From assembly GCA_039583875.1 (NCBI GenBank), contig CM077158.1, positions 124,865,900 through 124,929,899 on the forward strand: a stretch of DNA of 64,000 nt, written 5' to 3'. Made by a program: the position numbers and the translations under genes. The DNA is from Platanthera guangdongensis. Its lineage: Eukaryota; Streptophyta; Magnoliopsida; Asparagales; Orchidaceae. Shown in pieces: positions 22,080-32,249 of this stretch (positions are counted from its first letter, which is position 1; the number at the start of each line of letters is the position of its first letter). Below the pieces are notes generated by a model that did not search any database, was not told where the DNA came from, and worked only from the letters and a program-made list of their open reading frames with translations.

Positions 22080-22919
22080 CTGAGCGACTAGCAACCTCTC
22101 CCGAATGGTTCTCACCAAAGAAGTAGCATCCTCTACCTCTAATCGCTTATACAACTTTGATTCACCCATTTCCAACCAGGACAACGGTGTGCGACATTTT
22201 CTTCCATAAAGGGCCTCGAAGGGCGCAATTTGAATGCTCGCCTGGTAGCTATTGTTGCAAGCGAATTCTACCAAGTATAGGTGATCTTCCCATTGCTTTC
22301 CAAAGTCCAGGACACATATGCAAAGCATGTCTTCCATTGTCCTATTGACCCTCTCGATCTGCCCATCCGTTTGTGGATGAAAGGCTGTGCTAAAACTCAG
22401 CTTTGTTCCCAACATCTGCTGCACCAGCCTCCAATCATTGGACAGGAACCTCCCGTCTCGGTCACTCATGATGCTGCGGGGCACACCATGAAGCCGTACA
22501 ATATTATCCACATATAGCTTTGCCAATTTCTCAACTGGATCATCCTTCCTATGCGGAATGAAATGCGACACCTTCGTTAGACGATCTACGACCACCCAAA
22601 TGGCGTCGTTCCCCTTTTGCGACCTTGGCAACCCGTGCACAAAGTCCATAGTAATGTCGTCGAACTTCCACTCTGGAATAGGCAAGGATTTCAAGAATCC
22701 TCCCGGCTTTTGTCATTCCGTCTTCACCAAGGCACAAGTTTGACACTTCACCACGTAGAGCGCCACATCCTTTTTCAGTCCTGGCCATCAGAATAATTTT
22801 TTAACATCGCGGTACATCTTCGGGCTCCCCGGGTGAATTGAGTACTTGGTATGATGCGCCTGGTACAACAATTACACCCTCAAATTGCCCACGTTTGGGA
22901 CGCACAGATGACCGTATTT
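22080..22919 (-). pseudogene. Integrase zinc-binding and catalytic core, element B
   Basis: The catalytic core has the expected acidic residues: ITMDFVHGLP, MSDRDGRFLS and the FHPQTDGQIERVN stretch with its Glu. Upstream, 22700-22919 encodes a broken HHCC zinc-binding region (HTKYSIHPG...CQTCALVK) with several stops. The core belongs to Ty3/gypsy integrase, which joins the cDNA to the host chromosome. Confidence 0.87.
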
Positions 22920-23968
22920 TCAAAATAATCCGTCCTCCACAACGAATTGGGAATTTGACCCATCCAGAGCCTCTATCATGAGTTGTTTCATGTGGACATC
23001 CATATCCAACGCCTGCCGAATCCGATCAGACAGGTCGTATTGGACTTCAGTCCAATTCAATACCGCTTCAGCACTTGATTTCTTCTCAACGCAAAAGATC
23101 TCCAATGCATCTAACTCCCGAACAAACCGCTCGTCATAGGCTGACAGCCAGTTGGCTTGAGCTGGGGCCTGGCAACTCAACGCGACCGCAACCGCATTGC
23201 CTTTACCAGGCACGTAGTGGATCTTGAATGTATAGTCCCCCAAGAACTCCATCCATCTATGCTGCCGCATGTTCAGATTTTTCTGATCAATCAATACTTC
23301 AGGCTCTTGTGATCGGTGTAGATATCAATCTTCACACCGTACAAATAATGTCTCCACAGCTTCAAGGCAAAAATCACGGCCCCTAACTCCAAGTCATGGA
23401 CCGAATAGTTCCTCTCATGCACCTTCAGCTGTCTTGAGCCATATGCTATAACCCTTCCATGTTGTAACAACACACAACCCAAACCACTGCCCGAAGAATC
23501 ACTATAAATCTCATAACCTTCGGTCCCACTCGGAGAACTCAACACAGGCACCGTAGTCAACCGAGATTTCAACTCCTCAAAAGCTCGCGCGTAATCCGGC
23601 GTCCAAACGAACTTCTGCTCCTTCCTCGTCAAGGTAGTGAGAGGTAACACTATCCACGAGAAGTTCTCTACGAAGCTCCTATAATAGCCGGCAAGTCCCA
23701 GAAAGCTCCGAACTTCCGCTACCGTAGAAAGATCATGACACTCTCGTATCGCAACAATATTCGCCGGATCCACTGCAATACCTTCCCCACTCACTATATG
23801 ACCGAGGAACGCCACTGAGGACAACCAAAACTCGCACTTCGAGAACTTGGCGTACAATTGATTCCTCCTTAGTGTCTCCAAAACCAAATGAAGATGCTTG
23901 AAGTGATCTTCCTCACTCTGCGAGTACACCAAAATATCGTCGATGAAGACGATCACAAAATGGTCCAA
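22920..23968 (-). pseudogene. Reverse transcriptase C-part, RNase H and connection domain, element B
   Basis: The first codons carry the polymerase active site [12 protein letters not shown]. Thumb and connection follow ([31 protein letters not shown]), then RNase H with [10 protein letters not shown] and TDHKSLKY. A one-base deletion after LKY (around 23291) shifts the frame into DQKNLNMRQHRWMEFL and the linker before integrase. RNase H would remove the RNA strand of the hybrid. Confidence 0.88.
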
Positions 23969-24249
23969 TTACTCCCTGAAGGTCATGTTCATCAAATCCA
24001 TGAACACTGACGGCGCATTCGTCAGCCCAAACGGTATGACCGTAAACTCGTAATGCCCGTATCTTGTACTGAACGATGTCTTAGGGATATCACACTCCCT
24101 TATCCTCAGCTGATAGTAACCAGACTTGAGATCCAACTTAGAGTACACCGTGGACCCGAACAACTGATCAAAAAGATCATCGATCCTTGGGATTCGGTAC
24201 TTGTTCTTTTCCGTTAGCTTGTTTTACTCCTGATAATCAATACAAAGTC
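23969..24249 (-). pseudogene. Reverse transcriptase fingers/palm, element B
   Basis: The [20 protein letters not shown] and [13 protein letters not shown] blocks of Ty3/gypsy reverse transcriptase are readable. A TAA stops the frame at 23969 just before the catalytic block. Upstream, the frame is shifted by one base after KKKDGS (24250) and contains another TAA. Confidence 0.85.
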
Positions 24250-24974
24250 TCAACTCCCGTCCTTCTTCTTTACAAAGAGGACTGGTGCGCTCCAAGGTGA
24301 CGAACTAGGACGCACAAACCCTTGCTCCAACAACTCTTGAAGTTGCACCTTCAGCTCCGCCATTTCCTCAGGCGCTAGCCGATAAGGAGATCGTGACATA
24401 GGATTTGCACCTGGCACTAGCTCGATAGTGAAATCTATCTCCCGTAGAGGCGGGGCTCCAGGAAGATCTGCGGGGAACACATCAGGGTATTCAGCTACCA
24501 CTGAAATACTATCCAACGTAGGCTTTGGCTTTGCAACCTCCACTAGTGTAAAGAACATCTCTACACCAGCACGAACCGCCTTCACCACCTGAAGAGTAGA
24601 CATCAACGTCTTGCTCGACCCTTTCAAGCTCGTAAAAGTTGTCTCACAACTTGCTCCCAACTTGACTTCCTTGCGACCGCAATCAATATAGGCTTGCTGC
24701 TCCGAGAGCCAGTCCATGCCAAATATAACGTCGAACTCCACCAACGGTAGTAACGACGCTTTCAGATGGAACTCTTGATTCCCAATGCGAATCTTAACAC
24801 CGCAGATTTTATCCGCGCGCATCGAACACCCATTCGGTAACAAAACATCCAACTTGTCCTTCGCCATCGAAGATGGTACTCCGATGCGCGATATGAATCC
24901 TTCGGACAAGAAGGAGTGTTAAGCTCCCATATCAAAGAGTGCTCTCTCCTTAAACTCACAAATTAAAACAAATC
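24250..24974 (-). pseudogene. Aspartic protease and start of reverse transcriptase, element B
   Basis: Protease begins with a degraded active site: the usual DTGA reads DMGA, followed at once by TAA (about 24917). The FDVIFGMDWLSEQQA motif follows, then the linker and YRLAPEEMAELKVQL at the start of reverse transcriptase, ending VKKKDGS at 24250. The reading frame at 24974 is in phase with gag only if the 77-nt block at 24975-25051 is removed. Confidence 0.85.
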
Positions 24975-25051
24975 CTAAACAAGAAGTGGTAAGATAACAT
25001 ACGCATAACAAGTATTTAAAGAAATTTAACATGCTATAAATTAGACCGTAC
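24975..25051 (-). other. Putative spliceosomal intron between gag and protease, element B
   Basis: On the minus strand this 77-nt block begins CAG/GTACGG and ends TTCTTGTTTAG/G, is about 71 per cent A+T, and contains a CTAAT branch-like motif. Retained, it puts a TAA in gag and leaves protease in another frame. Removed, the VVTG end of gag joins the protease (ALFDMGA region) in frame with no stop at the junction. Splicing is inferred; an AT-rich insertion is the alternative. Confidence 0.55.
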
Positions 25052-26198
25052 CTGTCACCACATCCGCTTGTTTGATGGCCTCCTGTTGGACAAGATTATA
25101 AACCCTTGGTTGAGCCGGAGCATAATGGGACGCGGTTGACTCCACCGTCATGCCCTTGTATTCATAAGTTGCTCCTGGCTTCCTCTCGGACTTGGGACGC
25201 TCGCTCCAACAATCATGGGCAAAGTGCCCCAGCTTCCCACAAGTAAAACATGCACCCGGGGTCCGACCCATAGTCGCCCTAGAAGCACCAGAAGAAGGAG
25301 ATGGACCCGAAGTCCTAGCCTTCTTAAAGAATTTAGGGTACCCAGACTTTGAGGTAGTCGGCACCTTGAACTCAGATTTCTTATCACCCAAGCTTTTCTT
25401 CGCTTGAACAATCTTCATGTCCTTCTCCAAGGACCGGGCCGTGTTGACCAAGGTCAAGAAACCCTGCGTCATCGGCCCCGAGTGTAGTAGCCTCAAGTCA
25501 TCTCTTAGACCTTCGTAGAAACGGTTCGTCTTACGCTCCTCATCCACGATGGTAGAGCTAGCATACCGAACCAACCTAGTAAACTCATGGAGATACTCAT
25601 CCACGCTACTCTCTCCTTGTACCAACCTCTAGAACTCATTCTCCAAAGCTATCCTCTGAGTCGAAGGGAGGTACCTAGCCAAGAACAGTCTCGAGAACTC
25701 CTCCATCGAGACATCTGTAAGTTGCCTTCCTCTCAATAAATGCAGCTCCAAACCCTCCCACCACAGCCTAGCGTCTCCATCCAACAGGAACGTAGCTATA
25801 GTGGTCATCTGCCACTCCTCCGTCTCCATCGCTGTCAAGACTCTCTTCACATGGGAGAGCAAGTATTCAGCTTGAGATGAGGTTCCCAACCCCGAGAATA
25901 CCGGAGGATTAAAGCTCATGACATGTTTGAGCTGTCTCTCGGTTGCCCTCCTTGGCACCAACGGCTCCACTACTACCTGCTCCACTCTTCTCGGCTCAAC
26001 ATCTGGAAGAGGTACCTGCTTCATCGCAGGAGCGGGCTGCTGCATTTGCCTTACAGGCTGCGCATTGATCATGACAAACACTACTTCGGCCACCAATCGT
26101 ATGGTCTCAGCCGATGGAGTTATTGCAGGAGCATCATTTGGTGCACTATTAGCCTCAGAAACTCCGTGTTCCGACGGCCCAGCACCGCTTCTGGTCAC
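25052..26198 (-). pseudogene. Gag of Tekay element B
   Basis: The frame starts at a GTG at 26198 preceded by TAG, the same as in element A. It has a capsid region (FNPPVFSGLGTSSQAEYLL, ATFLLDGDARLWWEGLE, FLARYLPSTQR), one TAG at about 25629 where a Gln is expected (NEF*RLVQGE), then VDEYLHEFTRLVRYA and a CCHC knuckle CFTCGKLGHFAHDC. It ends at VVTG just before the putative intron. It forms the structural core of the virus-like particle. Confidence 0.88.
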
Positions 26199-26423
26199 CT
26201 ATAGTGGTACAAAACACCGTTAAGCGGCCAAACAATATTGCAAAATGCAATTATAGGAATGCGCAGGTTCATCAAACACGTGTATTTTCATTGCTAAGTG
26301 GACATTCATGGGTTCTTTTACTGTTATAACGAGGATGCACACACATGTGCTCACCACCCCTTAAAAGAATTCGCCCACGAATTCATTTTAAGCCTAACCA
26401 AAACCAGTAGTCTGATACCAAAT
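26199..26423 (-). promoter_or_regulatory. Leader and tRNA-iMet primer site of element B
   Basis: TGGTATCAGA (minus strand, 26420-26411) pairs with the initiator tRNA-Met 3' end, three bases inside the 5' LTR. The leader is shared with element A. Confidence 0.85.
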
Positions 26424-27300
26424 TGTAACACCCCCTATCCGTCGCATAGCATATAGTAGTAGGTCCTGCCGTGGCCCGACGCCATATACCACAGAGAGAC
26501 TGGGTGGTTACTCAATGGAAACCATCCAACCAATCCAACGTCCTACATAGAGCATTCTAGTAGAAGCAATTTAAAATTGTTGCATTAATAAAGAACCCAA
26601 CACTAGCATGAATGTCCACTAATACGCCAAAAGGAATGAAGTACAAATACACAAGTACAGTCCTTATGGCCTTACAATTGTTTTCGTCAAATTACATGTT
26701 TTCAAACCTCGACACGCAGGCCGGCCATACATGAATAAAAGAAAACACTCAAAAATTAGGCCTTCGAAGGCCGGCTCAGCAACTTATGCTTTAGCCCGCT
26801 ATTTACCGCTCGGCTCCGCAGCACCTGCAAGCACAATCCACCGTAACGGTGGCAAGCCAAAGCAACGGTCAGCAATGCTGACCAAATTATAACGATCACG
26901 CCCCCAATTCGAGGCGGTGATGCTCCTTCCCTGCAGTTTATTAGTATAACCAAGAAGTATATATATATACATTGCATCACAGGCATTGGCACGCATGACC
27001 ACACGCCCGTGTCCTAGGCCGTGTTCCCTATGTCGACACTTCGTCGAGCGAAAATCGTCTAATTCCCTGGCAGATCGTCGACAGGAGCTCGACATGCCCT
27101 GAGACACGCCCGTGTCTCAGGCCGTATTCGGTGCTCGATGATCGTCGACTCCAAAAATTCGTCGACCTCACAACCAAATCGTCGACTCGAGCATGACTCG
27201 CCCTGGGACACGCCCGTGTCCCAGGCCGTGTGCCCCCTGCCAAATTCCAGATTTGGCCCAAAACATCTCCCGTCGCTCTTTTGAGTTTCGGGGCATTACA
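26424..27300 (-). repeat. 5' LTR of element B with a 1.3-kb internal deletion
   Basis: This LTR is 877 bp against 2199 bp for the left one. It follows the left LTR to about 26998 (CACGCATGACCACA) and resumes at the equivalent of 21236 (ACGCCCGTGTCCTAGG), so the promoter region and part of U3 are missing. The deletion joins short similar sequences (CATGCCCCGTG and CACGCCCGTG). Confidence 0.9.
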
Positions 27301-27305
27301 CAGCG
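27301..27305. repeat. Target-site duplication (right) of element B
   Basis: CAGCG, pairing with 12908-12912. Confidence 0.93.
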
Positions 27306-27418
27306 AGTCGACCATTTGGTTCCTCTCGCCTCTGCAGTCCTCTCTCCCCTCTCTCCCCTAACTCAGCACTCCTCGAGTTTCTTCCCACGAACCCGAGGTT
27401 GTACACGTTCACAACAAG
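27306..27418 (-). repeat. Continuation of the LTR of element G
   Basis: By the target duplication, this stretch was joined to 12912 before element B inserted. It is C/T-rich and ends near CACGTTCACAACAAG. The exact end of G's LTR is not determined. Confidence 0.45.
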
Positions 27419-27688
27419 TATAACACCATATGAAAACCACAACAATATAATAGTACTTCACATAAACATCAAGCATGATAAAATAGTTATGGGTTATGTA
27501 TTAGTTGTCGGACATCACATCTTCTTTCTAAAATCCATTTCATTCTCGAAATTATAATCATGTACATCCCTATCAGATCTCACAAGAATATTAATTATAC
27601 AACCAAACGTATCAATTAATTTGTTCACTAACTTAACCAAACCCTTCGTTTATCAAAATCCTTCAAACCGTTTGCAAAATTATTTTTC
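27419..27688. other. AT-rich sequence left of copia C, possibly the edge of element E's LTR
   Basis: No ORF is present. TATAACACC at 27419 resembles the TGTAACACC edge of Tekay LTRs, and the stretch was contiguous with 44462 before C inserted. It may therefore be the outer end of the 3' LTR of element E. This is an inference without a second LTR to compare. Confidence 0.3.
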
Positions 27689-27854
27689 TGTTGGTGTTAC
27701 CATTGTGATCTGGAAGTGATCAAGCATGTGGCCTCACTACCAACTCAGTATGAGCCTATCAGGGTCGCACATAAGATTGTGGAGAAATTAGGAGATTGGA
27801 TCTGTATGGTATAGCTTATATGATGAGTTGAAATTGACTTAAAATATTATAAGG

Positions 27855-28400
27855 CAAAAGCGTCGAGTGTGTCGAGACCACTCAACGCCTTCGTTGAGTT
27901 AAGAGATGACTCGTTGAATGGCAGTGTTGAATGAGTTGAGTATATTCAACGACTCGTCGAGTCAAGGAGTTGATTCGTCGAGTATGGCACTTATGCGTTG
28001 AGTTTATTGAGTATACTCGACGATTCGATGAGTCAAGGAGTTGATTTGCCGAGTCTGAGTCTCAAGCGTTGAGTGTGTTGAGTCCACTCAATGTCTTCAT
28101 CGGGTAAAGTGTTACTAGGCGAATCTGGCACTTTGGCATTGAGTGTTGAGTTCACTCAATGCCATTCGATGAATTTGACCTTAGGCATTTAGTGCTGAGT
28201 TCACTCAATGCCATTCGACGAATCTGGACTTAGGCGTTGAGTGCGTTGAGTGTAGTCAATGCCATGACGCAAAAAGCATTGACAGCATTGAGTCCATTCA
28301 ACGCCTTTGCCGATATCAAGTGTTGATCCGACAGAAGGTAGGCATTGAGTTTGTCGTGCATCCTACGGATACTCGACGATTTGTCATGTATTCTATATAT
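27855..28400 (+). repeat. Hairpin and CGTCGAGT array in the U3 of copia C
   Basis: At least six hairpins use arms like GGC(A/G)TTGAGTG and CACTCAA(C/T)GCC. The one at 28135-28163 is perfect: 11-bp arms GGCATTGAGTG and CACTCAATGCC around seven bases. Between them are CGACTCGTCGAGTCAAGGAG repeats. The arm sequence is the same as in copia H. The related array in the 3' LTR is at 43310-43890. Confidence 0.9.
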
Positions 28401-28500
28401 ACTCGACTAATCGACGAGACAAGGGTTGTCTGACTGATTTTCTGGATTCTAAGTCATGGTCTATCGATAGTGCCAGAAACTATTCTATTTATTCCTTGGA

Positions 28501-28508
28501 TATAAATA
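28501..28508 (+). promoter_or_regulatory. TATA box of copia C
   Basis: TATAAATA lies about 100 bases after the hairpin array. The equivalent in the 3' LTR is at 43958-43965. Confidence 0.75.
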
Positions 28509-29002
28509 GAAAGTTTTAGGGTTTCTTCTCACAGACTTTACTATTCATTCCTTCTAAGCACACGAGCAGTTACTGTGCGAAAGACGGAAACCATAGAACC
28601 CGATGGAAGCGTTCCGCCGATTTCGCCGCCATCACCTATCCCGATCCCTGCGAGTGTCTCCGCCACCTCTCCTCTAATAGATCTAGCAATCTGCAGAGAC
28701 ACTGAGTGTCCTCTCCCGACCTAGCGCTTGTGCGACAAGTTGTTACGAGTTCTCTCGATCGTGTTACTATCCTGTAGAGGTGCAGACACAATTCTGCGCT
28801 GAGGGCTCAAGCCGATAGTGTCCTGCTGAATTTTTCTGGATCATCTTGGTTGAGTATAGACTCAATCCCTCAAAGGTAATTTTATTACAACATGCTTACT
28901 TCTTGATTCATGAATATTGCCATATCCGAACTTTTTTGGTTTTTTCTTGTCCTCTATTTCGCTGCGCGCACAACTGTTGTACCGTATAGTAAAACCCAAT
29001 AG

Positions 29003-29015
29003 TGGTATCAGAGCG
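29003..29015 (+). promoter_or_regulatory. Primer binding site of copia C, tRNA-iMet type
   Basis: TGGTATCAGAGCG, one base after the LTR end, is the canonical initiator-tRNA-Met site of plant copia elements. Confidence 0.9.
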
Positions 29016-29994
29016 AGGATGTCGGTAATATTCCTTATTTGAGAAGTTGGTAAATCCATGACGTGTAGATTTGGAGATTTTAGAAGTTTTCTAAAAAGCC
29101 TAAATCTATTCTTGGAATCCCACCAAGAATGTATGTGATTTCTTTGTTGCTACTCCTTAATAGTAACCATCACTTTTGCTGGTTTGTGAAACCAAGTACG
29201 TGGTAGATTTTAGAATCTCATACATAAAGTGACGAGCATGTCTACTGTGTAAGTGGAGTTTGTGTTGCCCATGTCCAGTGCATGTAAATCTGAACATTTA
29301 GAAGTGTTCTAGAAATTCAGATTTATACTAGCTCAACAATTGTTGATGATGATTTTCTAATGCACATCTGGGATGCCTATGGAACATGATTGCTACAATT
29401 TTGTTTTGTTTGATGTGAACACTGGTTAAGTGTTAACCATGATTAAAGAGTTAATCAAGTTTGAAAATCTCTTATGCAATATTAAGTGTTTGGATGCCTT
29501 CCGATGGATGACAGTCTTCCTGCCTCGATCGATGAAGTGCGGGCTTACCAAAGCAAGGTGCAATAATCTATCTTGGTAAGGGTGCGAGCAGATAATTGTG
29601 ATATCCCACTGTCAACATCGGGCCATACTTAACTGGGTAAACTCAAAGGTTGAGTGCCCATTGACATAGGGTTGGCATGAACTATATGATGGATGCGAAT
29701 AAAAAGTAATTCACCAGCCATACAAGAATTGCATTGTGATTCAATTGGCAAGCGTTGCCTACCAAAATAGCTGCATTGTGAGAGAAAATCCAATGCTGAC
29801 TCATAGTGTTAGTAAAATATGGATCTTATCCACTAAGAGGGTTACTCGCATAAACTCTTCAAATTGATATCGAGGGTTATCAGTTTGATAAAAATAGTGG
29901 GAGTTATTTTGATAAAAGTCCTTATCGAAAGAATAAATTATATTTTGAAATGTAGTATTAATTTTACTTATCTTGATCCTTATAGAATATCCAT
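29016..29994 (+). other. Leader of copia C
   Basis: About 980 bases lie between primer site and gag with no coding region I can support. The ORF reading through from 29864 is only the upstream extension of gag. Confidence 0.7.
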
Positions 29995-30844
29995 GGCAAG
30001 TGGTTCACATTTCACCTTGTCCCTGCGAGCGATCCTTGAGAAGGAAAAGCTGAGCGGGATGAATTATTTGGACTGGTATAGGAGATTGAGAAATGTTCTC
30101 AGGCAAGAGCGCAAGCTCTATATTTTGGAAGAGGAATCCCCTGATGAGTCTGTCGGGAATGCACCCCATACTGATAAGGATGCTTACCAGAAGTACCATG
30201 ATAACTCCTTAGACATCGAATGTCTCATGCTAGCGACCATGAACTTTGATCTCCAAAAGCAACATGATAACATGGGTTGCAAGGATATTGACGAGCATCT
30301 CAAGAAAATATTTCTGGGACAAGCTCATCAAGATAGATTTGATGTCACTAAGGCATTGTTTCAGTGTAAGATGGGAGCTCGGGACCTAGTAGGGACTCAC
30401 GTACTCAAGATGATTGGGTATATCGAGAACCTTGAAAGACTAGGGTTCCCTCTGGGCCAAGAGTTGGTCATAGACCTGATCCTACAATCGTTACTGGACA
30501 GTTATGAGCAGTTTGTCTTGAACTATAACATGAATGAAATAGATAAGACATTGCCCAAGCTTCTAGGCAAGTTGCGACCTGCCGAGATCAACATGAATAA
30601 GGCCAAGCTTGTTATCCCCATACTGATGGTGCATAAAGGAAAGGGCAAATCCAATGGCTTTAAGAAGACGAAGATAGGACCTAAGTCAGCTTTGGAGCCA
30701 AAGTCTTCTGCACTGAAAAAGAAAGGTTCAAGGAAAGAGGGAAAGTGCCACCATTGTGGCAAGGCTGGTCATTGGAGGAGGAACTATCCTTCATACATTG
30801 AGGGTCTACAAAGGATGACGGATGTGGTTCTCACATTTGTATAA
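29995..30844 (+). pseudogene. Gag of copia C
   Basis: The ATG at 29995 (MASGSHFTLS) is chosen because it matches the usual start of this Gag class, with LSGMNYLDWYRRLRNVL soon after. Capsid motifs around residues 100-200 (LFQCKMGARDLVGTHVLKM, NLERLGFPLGQELVIDLIL) are readable. The zinc knuckle CHHCGKAGHWRRNYP has lost its last Cys (Tyr instead). Just after it the frame runs into a stop at 30844; the protease reads in another frame from about 30815, so a deletion or frameshift has cut the gag-pol join. Confidence 0.87.
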
Positions 30845-32130
30845 ATGTGCAGGATCTGGGAAGGAGAAGAATGCTGAGTAAAGGAGAGGTGGACCTACGT
30901 GTGGGTAACTAAGCAAGAGTTGTTGCAGTCGTCGTGGGTTTTTACCGTCTTTCTTTGCGCAGTGGGCTTGTAATAGAACTAGATAACTGTTATTTTGTTC
31001 CTTCCATAACTAGAAACACTATATCCATTTCATGATTGGACATGGTTGGTTTTTCTTTTATTATTAAGAACAATTGTTGTTCAATATTTAAGATTGATGT
31101 TTGTTATGTTGTAGCTCAAATGTTTAATGGTTTATATGTTTTAAACTTAGACCATCAGATCTATAATATAGAAAATAATAAAAGACTAAAATGAATGACT
31201 TGAACCCTACGCATCTTTGGCATTGTTGTTTGGGCTATATAAATGACAAACGTATATCCAAGCTCCAAACAGATGGACTATTGGGCTCATTTGATTATGA
31301 ATCATTTGAGAGATGCAAATCTTGTTTGTTAGGCAAGATGACTAATGTCCCTTTCACTGGAAACAATGAGAGGGCTGATGATCTCTTGGGTATTGTACAT
31401 AGTGATGTATGTGGAACAATGATTTCTATGGCCAGAGATGGGTATATACTTCTACTTTGTTACATTTATTGATGATTTCAGTATATATGGATACGTGTAT
31501 CTTATGAAGTGCAAATCTAAACCCTTTGAAAAGATCAAAGAGTTTAAGAACGAAGTAGACAGCCGGTTGGGTAAGACAGTTAAAGCACTCCGATCTGATC
31601 GAGCTAGTGAATACCTAAGTCATGAGTTCCGTGATCATTTGAAAGAGTGTGGTATTGTATCATAGCTCACTCCACCTAGAACACCACTTCATAATGGTGT
31701 GTCTGAGTGGAGGAATCGTACTCTGTTATACATTGTATGATCGATGATGTGTCATGCAGATCTTCCTGTTTCCTTTTGAGGTTTTGCTCTAGAGATTGCT
31801 GCTTTAATATTAAATCGTGGTCCAACGAAAGCGGTTCTAAAGACACCATATGAGATATGGAATGGAAAGTGTCCCAGTATGTCGTTCATTAAGATTTGGG
31901 GCTGTTAGGCATACATGCGACGTCAAATGCCTAACAAGCTGGAACCCAAATCAGATAAGTGTTATCTTGTGGGGGTATCGTAAGGAAACTAAAGGGTACT
32001 ATTTCTACCTACCGTCTGAGGGCAAAGTGTTTGTCGTGAAGATTGCTGTCTTTCTTGAGAAAGGGTTCTTAAGTATAAGAACTATAAGGGTAGAGCTTGA
32101 AGAAGTTTAAGAACCACAAAATGTGAATGA
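30815..32130 (+). pseudogene. Protease and integrase of copia C, multiply broken
   Basis: Protease remains include DDGCGSHIC near 30815 (where DTGCGSH is usual) and GEVDLRVGN. The pre-integrase zinc region (31191-31345) has LWHCCLGYINDKRI and CKSCLLGKM. The integrase core shows GIVHSDVCG, then after a frameshift FIDDFSIYGYVYLM and ALRSDRASEYLS, then HNGVSEWRNRTLL. The last part, with WNGKCPSM and GYRKETKGYYFY, lies at 31850-32050. At least five stops or shifts are visible. Confidence 0.85.
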
Positions 32131-32249
32131 ACTAGAATTGGAACCTAAGCCAGGACTAAAAGTCGTTGTAGCTGGAGAACCTGGAGAGGAAACACAAGTT
32201 CCATATAGATCTGATAGACCAAGGTTTAAGCCTTAGAGATATGGATTTT

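Larger units (their letters stand above)
12913..27300 (-). mobile_element. Tekay/Del-like chromovirus B, full length but decayed
   Basis: A complete minus-strand Ty3/gypsy element is bounded by TGTAAC...TTACA LTRs and a 5-bp duplication CAGCG. Order on the minus strand: 5' LTR (27300-26424), iMet primer site, gag, protease, reverse transcriptase, RNase H, integrase with a C-terminal chromodomain-like tail, polypurine tract and 3' LTR. The 3' LTR was later split by TR-GAG copy 2. All pol domains are present, but the frame is broken at least six times. Confidence 0.93.
27689..29001 (+). repeat. 5' LTR of copia C
   Basis: The LTR starts TGTTGGTGTTACC and ends ACCCAATA (the other LTR ends ACCCAACA). 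It holds the hairpin array at 27855-28400 and a TATAAATA at 28501-28508. Confidence 0.92.
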
